DNA of 21,633 bases from NCBI GenBank assembly GCA_938039345.1, contig CALHVB010000108.1, positions 1-21,633 of the forward strand, given 5' to 3'. Every line of letters begins with the position of its first letter. Position 1 is the stretch's first letter. Below are positions 8,500-15,709 of the stretch, piece after piece. Both the position numbers and the translations under genes were made by a program. The stretch comes from an uncultured Sediminicola sp. (GTDB lineage Bacteria > Bacteroidota > Bacteroidia > Flavobacteriales > Flavobacteriaceae). The notes beneath the pieces are model-generated. The model made no database searches and was not told where the DNA came from. It saw only the letters and a program-made list of their open reading frames with translations.

Positions 8500-8700
8500 A
8501 TGAAATTAGTATTATTAACTATAGGTCTTCTAGGACTTGCTTTTGCTGGTATTGCTTTAAAAATATGGTCTAAAAAAGACGGTAAATTTGCAGGTACATG
8601 TGCAAGTCAGAATCCTTTTTTAAACAAAGAAGGTGAAGCTTGCGGATTTTGCGGAAAGCTACCAGATGAACAAGACTGCAAAAACGAAGCTACTGCTTAA
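8500..8700 (+). CDS. Small membrane-anchored four-cysteine protein, function unknown
   Basis: 66 residues. Residues 1-22 form one hydrophobic helix (MKLVLLTIGLLGLAFAGIAL), followed by the basic stretch KIWSKKDGK. The remaining 40 residues hold four cysteines: Cys34 in AGTCASQNP, Cys48 and Cys51 in ACGFCGK, and Cys60 in QDCKN. More positive charge follows the helix than precedes it, which by the positive-inside rule favours a cytoplasmic C-terminal part; cleavage as an exported protein is the alternative. The CxxC pair and outer cysteines could bind zinc or an Fe-S cluster, or form disulfides. I recall similar proteins in other flavobacteria annotated only as membrane or secreted protein. A second sigma factor gene starts 48 bases downstream with no terminator between them, suggesting co-transcription. 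I assign no function. Confidence 0.75.
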   Translation: MKLVLLTIGLLGLAFAGIALKIWSKKDGKFAGTCASQNPFLNKEGEACGFCGKLPDEQDCKNEATA

Positions 8701-8748
8701 TTCTAAGTAAGTAACACTTCTCTTTCTACTTCAATCCCCGTCCTTGAT

Positions 8749-9315
8749 TTGAACAAGTCCAAAGATAATATCAATACTATTATTGAAAAAGCCAAACTTG
8801 GCAATCAAATCGCGTTTAGCTCTTTATTAGATAATTTTTGGAATGACGTTTTCGGTTTTCAACTAATACGTACAAAAAATGAAAATGACGCTGAAGATAT
8901 TACCATTCAAACATTTTCAAAAGCTTTTGATAAAATTAACACCTATGATGATTCATATGAATTTAAGACGTGGCTTATCACTATTTCTAAAAACATACAC
9001 ATAGATTTAATTAGAAAAAAGAAAAAAGATATTTTAAATAGCACAGATAATAACACGAACGAAGCTATAAAAAAAGTTTTGGATGATGCTCCTACAGCAG
9101 AAGACCAATTAATTACAGAACAAAACTTAGCTACATTATTACAGTATATAAAAAAATTAAAACCTCATTACCAAGAAGTAATTAACCTAAGGTATTTTAA
9201 CGAATTAAGTTATACTGCTATTGCAAAAGAACTAAACGAACCTATGAATAATGTAAAAGTAAAATTATTACGTGCAAAAAAACTACTTGCCGAGGTTATA
9301 AAAAATAAGAAATAA
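8749..9315 (+). CDS. ECF (group 4) RNA polymerase sigma factor without an evident classical anti-sigma gene
   Basis: 188 residues. Region 2 covers about 18-90: FSSLLDNFWNDVFGFQLIRTKNENDAEDITIQTFSKAFDKI, then FKTWLITISKNIHIDLIRKKKKD. Region 4 covers about 125-185: LKPHYQEVINLRYFNELSYTAIAKELNEPMNNVKVKLLRAKKLL. The start is TTG at 8749. No ATG or GTG lies between the upstream stop (8704) and this codon, and the protein then begins with MNKSKDNINTIIEKAK, consistent with the family. No classical anti-sigma gene is adjacent; the upstream neighbour is the Cys4 membrane protein and lipA follows after 106 bases. The target regulon is unknown. It could be constitutive, transcriptionally controlled, or controlled by the small membrane protein. 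Confidence 0.9.
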   Translation: MNKSKDNINTIIEKAKLGNQIAFSSLLDNFWNDVFGFQLIRTKNENDAEDITIQTFSKAFDKINTYDDSYEFKTWLITISKNIHIDLIRKKKKDILNSTDNNTNEAIKKVLDDAPTAEDQLITEQNLATLLQYIKKLKPHYQEVINLRYFNELSYTAIAKELNEPMNNVKVKLLRAKKLLAEVIKNKK

Positions 9316-9398
9316 ACTAGCACAACTACACCTAACTTATTGCTCAATATTATTGCATCTAGACACGTAGAATAATTAATCCGCCCAAAATTAGTTCG

Positions 9399-9406
9399 TA
9401 TATTTG
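9399..9406 (+). promoter_or_regulatory. Possible lipA -7 element
   Basis: TATATTTG matches TAnnTTTG, 15 bases before the lipA ATG; transcription would start about 9 bases before it. No clear TTTG lies 19 bases upstream. It suggests lipA has its own promoter in addition to any read-through from the sigma gene. Confidence 0.4.
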
Positions 9407-9421
9407 CCCTAAAAATATTCT

Positions 9422-10297
9422 ATGAGTACAGATACTTCTTCTAGTGTTATGCCTCCTAAAGGAAAACCAAAATGGTTACGTGTAAAACTTCCTACCGGAA
9501 AAAAATACACGCAATTAAGAGGTTTAGTAGACAAGTACAATTTACATACTATATGTACATCTGGTAGTTGTCCAAATATGGGAGAATGCTGGGGAGAAGG
9601 TACTGCTACATTTATGATATTAGGAAATATCTGCACAAGGTCGTGTGGTTTCTGTGGCGTAAAAACTGGTAGACCAGAAGATATAGATTGGGAAGAACCA
9701 GAAAAAGTAGCTAGATCCATAAAAATAATGAGCATTAAACATGCCGTTGTTACCTCTGTTGATAGAGATGACATAAAAGATATGGGGTCTATTATTTGGG
9801 CAGAAACAGTAAAAGCCATTAGGCGAATGAACCCAAATACAACATTAGAAACATTAATACCCGATTTTCAAGGTATAGAAACACACTTAGATCGTATTAT
9901 TGCTGTTGCGCCCGAAGTTATATCTCATAACATGGAAACGGTTAAAAGACTTACTAGAGAAGTTCGTATACAAGCAAAGTACGAACGTAGCCTAGAGGTT
10001 TTAAGGTACTTAAAAGCCAATGGAGCTAAACGCACAAAGTCTGGTATAATGTTAGGATTGGGGGAATTAGAAGAAGAAGTAATAGAAACCATGCAAGATT
10101 TAAGAAATGCTAATGTAGATGTGGTTACAATAGGGCAATACCTTCAACCTTCTAAAAAACACTTGCCCGTAAAAGAATTTATTACACCAGAGCAGTTTAA
10201 AAAATACGAAGAAATTGGTTTAAAAATGGGATTCAGACATGTAGAAAGTGGCGCATTGGTTCGTTCTTCCTACAAAGCTCATAAGCACATAAATTAA
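9422..10297 (+). CDS. lipA: Lipoyl synthase (radical SAM)
   Basis: Inserts two sulfur atoms into the octanoyl chain on lipoyl domains of 2-oxoacid dehydrogenases and the glycine cleavage system, using two 4Fe-4S clusters. It has 291 residues, the normal length. The auxiliary-cluster cysteines are Cys45, Cys50 and Cys56 in [14 protein letters not shown]. The radical SAM motif CTRSCGFC gives Cys71, Cys75 and Cys78. VTSVDRDD and IPDF follow, and the C-terminal RSSY supplies the serine ligand of the auxiliary cluster. It lies downstream of the second sigma factor; lipB is not in the window. A weak hairpin follows the stop codon. Identification is secure. Confidence 0.97.
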   Translation: MSTDTSSSVMPPKGKPKWLRVKLPTGKKYTQLRGLVDKYNLHTICTSGSCPNMGECWGEGTATFMILGNICTRSCGFCGVKTGRPEDIDWEEPEKVARSIKIMSIKHAVVTSVDRDDIKDMGSIIWAETVKAIRRMNPNTTLETLIPDFQGIETHLDRIIAVAPEVISHNMETVKRLTREVRIQAKYERSLEVLRYLKANGAKRTKSGIMLGLGELEEEVIETMQDLRNANVDVVTIGQYLQPSKKHLPVKEFITPEQFKKYEEIGLKMGFRHVESGALVRSSYKAHKHIN

Positions 10298-10305
10298 ATA
10301 CACAT

Positions 10306-10325
10306 AATAGCACTTAGCTATTTTT
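10306..10325 (+). terminator. Weak terminator after lipA
   Basis: AATAGC (10306-10311) and GCTATT (10317-10322) form a six-pair stem with a five-base loop, followed by three more T. It sits 8 bases after the lipA stop and could partly separate lipA from gap. The stem is short, so read-through is plausible. Confidence 0.45.
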
Positions 10326-10348
10326 AACTCTAGAGATTCCTCCTGTAT

Positions 10349-11359
10349 ATGAAGCAAATTAATATTGGCATTAATGGTTTTGGAAGAATAGGAAGAACTT
10401 TATTTAGACTATTACAAAACCATCCCAATATAAATGTAGTAGCTATCAATGATTTATCTGATAGTAGAACGCTTGCTCATTTACTAAAATACGATAGTAT
10501 ACATGGGGTATTAAACAAAACTGTTGAGCACAACGACAAACATATAATAGTTAACGAAAAAGCAGTAAGGCTACTAAACCACGATTCTCCAGAAAAAATA
10601 AACTGGAAACCTTATAATATAGACGTTGTTGTAGAATCTTCAGGAAAATTTAAAACAAAAGAAGCTTTAAATCATCATCTTAAAAATGGAGCAAAAAAGG
10701 TAATCCTTTCTGTACCGCCAATTAATGATGATATTAAAATGGTTGTATACGGTATTAACGAACACACCATATCACAAGAAGACAACATTATCTCTAATGC
10801 ATCTTGTACTACTAACAATGCCGCTCCTATGATAAAAATTATTAATGATTTATGCGGTATAGAACAAGCATATATAACTACAATACATTCCTATACAACC
10901 GACCAAAGTTTACACGATCAGCCACATAAAGATTTAAGAAGAGCCAGAGCAGCAGGACAATCTATAGTACCAACAACAACAGGTGCTGCAAAAGCTATAA
11001 CAAAAATTTTTCCAGAATTAGATGGTGTTATTGGTGGTTGCGGCATTAGAGTACCCGTACCCAATGGATCACTAACCGATATTACTTTTAATGTAAAAAA
11101 AGAAACCTCTATTCAGGAAATTAACACTACATTTAAGAAATTTGCTGAAAAAAAATTAAAAAACATCCTTTTTTACACTAATGACCCAATAGTTTCTGTG
11201 GATATAAACAATAGTTGTTATTCTTGTACGTTTGATTCTCAGATGACTTCTGTTATCGGAAAAATGGTAAAAATTATTGGATGGTATGATAATGAAACTG
11301 GATATAGTAGTAGAATTATAGACCTTATTCAATTATTAAACACAAAAAAATACATTTGA
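10349..11359 (+). CDS. gap: Type I glyceraldehyde-3-phosphate dehydrogenase
   Basis: Converts glyceraldehyde 3-phosphate, NAD and phosphate to 1,3-bisphosphoglycerate in glycolysis or gluconeogenesis. It has 336 residues. The Rossmann motif INGFGRIGR is at 8-16, and Asp35 in VAINDLSD favours NAD over NADP. The catalytic Cys153 is in SNASCTTN and His180 in TIHSYT. The phosphate-binding RRARAAGQSIVPTTTGAAKA and C-terminal WYDNETGYSSR are intact. The second cysteine common in this motif (CTTNC) is asparagine here, a tolerated variant. Some flavobacteria have more than one gap copy, so this may not be the main glycolytic enzyme. The stop codon overlaps the TTG start of a hybrid sensor kinase by four bases. 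No good promoter was found directly upstream. Confidence 0.94.
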   Translation: MKQINIGINGFGRIGRTLFRLLQNHPNINVVAINDLSDSRTLAHLLKYDSIHGVLNKTVEHNDKHIIVNEKAVRLLNHDSPEKINWKPYNIDVVVESSGKFKTKEALNHHLKNGAKKVILSVPPINDDIKMVVYGINEHTISQEDNIISNASCTTNNAAPMIKIINDLCGIEQAYITTIHSYTTDQSLHDQPHKDLRRARAAGQSIVPTTTGAAKAITKIFPELDGVIGGCGIRVPVPNGSLTDITFNVKKETSIQEINTTFKKFAEKKLKNILFYTNDPIVSVDINNSCYSCTFDSQMTSVIGKMVKIIGWYDNETGYSSRIIDLIQLLNTKKYI

Positions 11360-13572
11360 AATTAATAGCTATACATATAAAAGCAACTATACTTTTTATT
11401 TTCTTGTTTGTTTTTCAGCTTACAAACTCACAAGAAAACATTTCTGATAGCGAAAAAAACATAGAATTTTATTTCTCTGAAGCTAAGTTATATAAGAACC
11501 AGAACAACATTAAACTTACATTAGAAGCCTTAAACAAAGCCCTTGAATTAGCTGAGAAAAACGAAAACATTAAAGACTTAATAGATTGCTATCATAAATT
11601 TTCTCTACTTTATTTAGATATTGAAAAACAACAGAATTCCCTCTATTATTGGGATAGAGCAGAATTATTATTAGGGGATATGAGATATCCTTACGGCAAC
11701 GCAGTTCACAAGTATATAGATGCTTTAAATTTATTTAACAATGAAAAAAAATTTCAAGCAATTTATATATTAAGCGAAGCAAAGCAACTAAGTAATGACA
11801 GAAATTTATTAAATCATATTTTATTAGCAGAAGCTAACATATATATGAAGATTGGCAAATACGACATTGCTTCTAAAAACCTAAATTCATTAATAGTTAA
11901 TAATGATATTTTTGAAAAAGAATACATTGCAACTCAGGCGTACTTAGGCGCTTCTGAACTTAATTTTATTAATAATAAATTAGAAGAATGCATAAAAAAT
12001 GCTGAAAGTGCCCTTGAAATGGCTAAAAAAAACAACTTCTATAAATCAAGACTCAAAGCTAATTACATATTAAAAAACACCTATACAAAAATTAATATTT
12101 TCGGTAAAGCATTAGAACATAGTGACAACATTATAAAACTTAAAGATTCTATTTTCACAATTGAAAAAACGAAAAACGAAGCAAAAAACGCAAATACTAT
12201 TCTATTTAACTCTCAGAATGATGAAATTAAGCGTTTAGAAGAAAAAGTTCAAGAATTAAGCGAAGAAGCAAATCGTTCTGAAATCACTGCTATATTAACA
12301 TCTGCATTTTTAACTATTATATCTTTACTAGCGGTATCCTTATACAGGAACAATCAGATAAAATTAAAAACAAACGATCTATTACAAACGAAAAACAAAG
12401 AACTTTCTATTGCAAGGGATGGTGCAGTACAAGCCATGGAAGCAAAAACTAATTTCTTATCTACAGTAAGTCACGAACTACGAACACCTTTATACGCAGT
12501 AACGGGTCTTACCCATTTACTTTTAGAAGAAAACCCTAGCGACAACCAAAAAGAACATTTAAAAGCTTTAAAATTCTCTGGTGACTATTTGCTAAACTTT
12601 ATTAATGATATTCTTCAAATTAATAAAATTGACGCAGAAAAATTAGAACCCCTAAATGTTGAATTCAATTTAAAGAAAACACTCTTAGAAGTTAACAGTT
12701 CTTTATCGCAAAGTGCCAAAGAAAACAATACAAAACTCGTTATTGATTACGACGAAAATATACCGTCTTACTTAATGAGTGATGCTTTAAAACTCTCTCA
12801 AATATTTATAAATTTAGTAGGTAATGCCATTAAATTCACGAAAGATGGCGAAGTATCTATAATAGCTAAATTAAAAGAAAAGAAAGATAAAAATGCTGTC
12901 ATTTATTTTGAAATAAAAGATAACGGAATAGGTATTTCAGAAGAAAAACAAAAAAATATATTTGATAGTTTTGAACAAGGCTCTATACAAATTAACAGAG
13001 AATATGGTGGTACTGGTTTAGGGCTTACGATTGTTAAGAGCTTACTAGCTTTATTTAACACCAAGATTGATGTAAAAAGCGAATTAGGTAAAGGCAGTTC
13101 TTTTTTCTTTGAGTTAAGCCTTAAATACAAAGAAGGCACAGTAAAAGAAAGCAAAGTAATTAATAGAGACAAAGAATATAATCTTAATGGATTACATATT
13201 CTTATTGTAGAAGACAATAAAATAAATCAGGTTATCACTAAAAAAATGTTAACCAAAAAAGAGATAACTTCAGACATTGCCAACAATGGATACGAAGCTA
13301 TAGACTTAGCAAAAGAAAATAAATACGATGCTATTCTTATGGATATTCATATGCCAGGTATTAGTGGAGACCAAGCAACAATAGAGATTAGAAAATTTAA
13401 TAAAGAAATTCCTATAATAGCACTTACTGCCATTTCTCTGGATGATAGTTTAGAAGTATTTTATGCAGCTGGCTGTAATGATGTAGTAACAAAACCATTT
13501 AAACCAGAAGTATTTTATCAGAAAATAGGAGAAAACATTTTTAGCCCTAAAATTAATTCTTCTGCTTCATAA
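11356..13572 (+). CDS. Hybrid sensor histidine kinase with exported helical-repeat sensor region
   Basis: 738 residues. A signal peptide covers about 1-25 (LFIFLFVFQLTNSQ). Residues about 30-270 form helical TPR-like repeats in the periplasm (for example LTLEALNKALELAEKN, CIKNAESALEMAKKN). A coiled segment precedes one transmembrane helix at about 311-330. In the cytoplasm come HisKA, with phospho-acceptor His373 in VSHELRTP; HATPase_c, with N box NLVGNAIKF (Asn490), DNGIG at 522-526 and GGTGLGL at 551-557; and a receiver at about 613-730, with Glu619-Asp620, phospho-acceptor Asp663, Thr691 and Lys713. No output DNA-binding domain is present, so phosphate must pass to another protein. The start is TTG at 11356, overlapping the gap stop (TTGA); this gives a proper signal peptide. 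It overlaps lpxK tail to tail by 20 bases. The ligand is unknown. Confidence 0.93.
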   Translation: MKLIAIHIKATILFIFLFVFQLTNSQENISDSEKNIEFYFSEAKLYKNQNNIKLTLEALNKALELAEKNENIKDLIDCYHKFSLLYLDIEKQQNSLYYWDRAELLLGDMRYPYGNAVHKYIDALNLFNNEKKFQAIYILSEAKQLSNDRNLLNHILLAEANIYMKIGKYDIASKNLNSLIVNNDIFEKEYIATQAYLGASELNFINNKLEECIKNAESALEMAKKNNFYKSRLKANYILKNTYTKINIFGKALEHSDNIIKLKDSIFTIEKTKNEAKNANTILFNSQNDEIKRLEEKVQELSEEANRSEITAILTSAFLTIISLLAVSLYRNNQIKLKTNDLLQTKNKELSIARDGAVQAMEAKTNFLSTVSHELRTPLYAVTGLTHLLLEENPSDNQKEHLKALKFSGDYLLNFINDILQINKIDAEKLEPLNVEFNLKKTLLEVNSSLSQSAKENNTKLVIDYDENIPSYLMSDALKLSQIFINLVGNAIKFTKDGEVSIIAKLKEKKDKNAVIYFEIKDNGIGISEEKQKNIFDSFEQGSIQINREYGGTGLGLTIVKSLLALFNTKIDVKSELGKGSSFFFELSLKYKEGTVKESKVINRDKEYNLNGLHILIVEDNKINQVITKKMLTKKEITSDIANNGYEAIDLAKENKYDAILMDIHMPGISGDQATIEIRKFNKEIPIIALTAISLDDSLEVFYAAGCNDVVTKPFKPEVFYQKIGENIFSPKINSSAS

Positions 13573-14563
13573 GCAAGCTTAATTCTTTTTCTAAAAGTGC
13601 TTTTCCATCATCAAAAAACTGATGCTTTATAGCTATAGCATATACATTTTTAACCGCTCCTTTTAATCGAACAAAATCCTTTTCTGTTGTTAAAATGATT
13701 TCTTTAGAATTAAACAATTTTAATTGTTCATCATTAAAAAAGTAATGATCTCTATAGGCTAGATGTTCAAAAGAAATATGCTGCTCATTTAAGTAAGAAA
13801 CCAATGGTTTAGGATTTGCTATACCAGTTACTAGCGTTATTTTTCTCGATTTTAAATCGGATAAAGCAATAGATGAGTCCATACCTTTTAAAGATGCTTC
13901 ATACGTTAAAAAACTAAACAATACTTGCTGATGTTTTTTAGGGTTTAATTTATCTATCACAAGCTTTCTTTGTTCTACAGATAAATCTTTAGGACATTTA
14001 GTTACAACAATCACAGAAGCCCTTTTATCCTGATTCTTATGATCTCTTAATTCTCCGTAAGGCAAATAAAAATCTTCTTTGTATAATTTATCATAAGCAG
14101 TTAATAAAATAGAAAAACTAGGTGTTACTTTTCTATGCTGAAAAGCATCATCCAATAAAACAATTTCACTATCCAACTCTTTTTCTACTTTAGAAATAGC
14201 ATTGCATCTATCTGCATCTACCACTAAATTAATCTTTGGAAATTTAGCATAAATCTGAAACGGTTCATCTCCCAAATCTTCAACAGAACTATTTGCTGAC
14301 GCCTTTAGGTATCCTTTAGATTTTCTACCATAACCCCTACTTAAAACTGCTACTTTATATTGATCCTTAAGCAAGGTAATTAACAACTCAATCATTGGAG
14401 TTTTACCAGTGCCACCAACACTTAAATTACCCACACATATAGTTGGTATTGCAAATGTTTTAGTTGCAAAAAAACCTATATCATAAAAGTAATTACGAAT
14501 CCAAACAACACAAGCATACACCCATGATATTGGTCTTAAAATTATTATTTTTAGTAGTAGCAT
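13553..14563 (-). CDS. lpxK: Tetraacyldisaccharide 4'-kinase (lipid A synthesis)
   Basis: Inner-membrane-associated kinase that phosphorylates the 4' position of the lipid A disaccharide, giving lipid IVA. It has 336 residues. An N-terminal amphipathic or membrane helix (about 1-36, LRPISWVYACVVWIRNYFYDIG) is followed by the P-loop VGNLSVGGTGKTP at about 44-56. Then come VAVLSRGYGRKSKGY, GDEPF, the Walker B-like VLLDDAFQHRKV and the late TTEKDFVRL. The frame runs back to 14788, but the extra 75 residues are antisense to the divergent nif3 gene, so the ATG at 14563 is chosen; a Bacteroidota promoter lies just upstream, giving a very short leader or none. The last 20 bases overlap the hybrid kinase gene on the other strand. 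Confidence 0.94.
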   Translation of the reverse strand: MLLLKIIILRPISWVYACVVWIRNYFYDIGFFATKTFAIPTICVGNLSVGGTGKTPMIELLITLLKDQYKVAVLSRGYGRKSKGYLKASANSSVEDLGDEPFQIYAKFPKINLVVDADRCNAISKVEKELDSEIVLLDDAFQHRKVTPSFSILLTAYDKLYKEDFYLPYGELRDHKNQDKRASVIVVTKCPKDLSVEQRKLVIDKLNPKKHQQVLFSFLTYEASLKGMDSSIALSDLKSRKITLVTGIANPKPLVSYLNEQHISFEHLAYRDHYFFNDEQLKLFNSKEIILTTEKDFVRLKGAVKNVYAIAIKHQFFDDGKALLEKELSLLMKQKN

Positions 14564-14570
14564 TAGAACG

Positions 14571-14600
14571 AAAATATAATATTTTATCTTTGGTAACCAA
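14571..14600 (-). promoter_or_regulatory. Predicted lpxK promoter, overlapping the nif3 promoter
   Basis: On the minus strand TTG (plus 14598-14600) is followed after 19 bases by TATATTTT (plus 14571-14578), seven of eight matches to TAnnTTTG. Transcription would start at about 14564-14567, almost at the ATG at 14563, suggesting a near-leaderless mRNA. Its spacer contains the -7 element of the divergent nif3 gene. Confidence 0.4.
14585..14592 (+). promoter_or_regulatory. Predicted -7 element of the nif3 operon
   Basis: TATCTTTG matches TAnnTTTG and lies 20 bases before the ATG at 14613, for a leader of about 14 bases. There is no clear TTTG 19 bases upstream. It overlaps the palindrome TTGGT-A-ACCAA (14590-14600), which reaches the -33 element of lpxK. 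Confidence 0.4.
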
Positions 14601-14612
14601 TAAAATTCTAAA

Positions 14613-15707
14613 ATGGTTGTACAAGAAATTACAAATATACTCGAAGAACTAGCTCCATTAGCAAATGCTGAAGATTTTGATAATGTTGGTCTCTTAGTTG
14701 GGGATGCAACTACAAAAGTTACTGGTATATTAGTTACATTAGACACATTAGAAAATGTAGTTGATGAGGCTATTGCTAAAAAATGCAACCTTATTGTAAG
14801 TTTTCATCCTATTATTTTTAGCGGACTAAAAAAAATAACTGGGAAAAATTATGTTGAGCGCGTGGTATTAAAAGCAATAAAAAATAATATTGCTATATAT
14901 AGTATGCATACCGCCCTTGATAATGTCCCCAATGGAGTTAACGGAAAAATTTGTGAAATTTTAGGCTTAACGAATACTCAAATTTTAATACCTAAGAAGA
15001 ACACTATAAAAAAACTAACCACTTATATTCCAAAAAATAGCGCCGAGAAACTTAGAACGGCACTTTTTAATGCTGGCGCAGGAAATATTGGCAATTATAG
15101 TAATTGCAGTTTTACTGTAAACGGATTAGGTAGTTACCTTCCTGGAGATAATACAAACCCAACAATAGGAACAAAAGGAGAATTACATTATGAAGAAGAA
15201 ACACAAATTAATGTAACCTACATAGCCGCTAACGAAAAAAAAATACTTAGTGCTTTATTCAAAAACCACCCCTACGAAGAAGTAGCACATGAAATATCTA
15301 CCTTAGAAAATAGAAACCAAAACCTTGGGATGGGAATGGTAGGAATGTTAAAAAACTCTATGAAAGAAGTCGATTTTTTAAATCTTCTCAAGAAAAAAAT
15401 GAATATTTCTTCTATTAGACACTCTAAATTATTAAAAAAAGAAGTAAAAAAAATAGCTGTATTAGGAGGTAGTGGAGCTTTTGCTATTAGCGCCGCAAAG
15501 TCTGTAAATGCAGATGTTTTTATAACAGCAGACTTAAAATATCATCAATTTTACGAAGCTGAAAATAAATTAATAATTGCAGATATTGGACATTATGAAA
15601 GCGAACAGTATACAAAAAATTTATTAGTTGACTATCTTACAAAAAAAATTCCTAATTTTGCAGTTCGTTTATCGGAGAGTGAAACAAATCCCATCAAGTA
15701 TTTTTAA
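14613..15707 (+). CDS. Nif3/DUF34 family dinuclear-metal protein (GTP cyclohydrolase I type 2 homologue)
   Basis: Conserved cytoplasmic protein that typically forms a toroidal hexamer with a two-metal site; its reaction is unsettled. It has 364 residues, the long YqfO-like form. The N-terminal half has FDNVGLLVGD, then SFHPIIF with His65, and SMHTALDN with His99 and Asp103. A PII-like insert covers about 135-230, ending KNHPYEEVAHEI. The C-terminal part has VLGGSGAF, a TADLKYHQF segment and DIGHYESE with metal ligands His327 and Glu331. The usual His-His-Pro is Phe-His-Pro here, leaving one histidine. It is followed two bases later by the coiled-coil gene, a pairing conserved in many bacteria. 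Confidence 0.92.
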   Translation: MVVQEITNILEELAPLANAEDFDNVGLLVGDATTKVTGILVTLDTLENVVDEAIAKKCNLIVSFHPIIFSGLKKITGKNYVERVVLKAIKNNIAIYSMHTALDNVPNGVNGKICEILGLTNTQILIPKKNTIKKLTTYIPKNSAEKLRTALFNAGAGNIGNYSNCSFTVNGLGSYLPGDNTNPTIGTKGELHYEEETQINVTYIAANEKKILSALFKNHPYEEVAHEISTLENRNQNLGMGMVGMLKNSMKEVDFLNLLKKKMNISSIRHSKLLKKEVKKIAVLGGSGAFAISAAKSVNADVFITADLKYHQFYEAENKLIIADIGHYESEQYTKNLLVDYLTKKIPNFAVRLSESETNPIKYF

Positions 15708-15709
15708 AT

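Noticed and set aside
12903..13217. Minus-strand 104-residue open frame
   Set aside because: Antisense to the ATPase and receiver-linker part of the hybrid kinase; the composition is that of a reversed coding strand.
14564..14788. 75-residue N-terminal extension of lpxK
   Set aside because: It is antisense to the start of the nif3 gene, crosses both promoters, and LpxK family members begin near the ATG at 14563.
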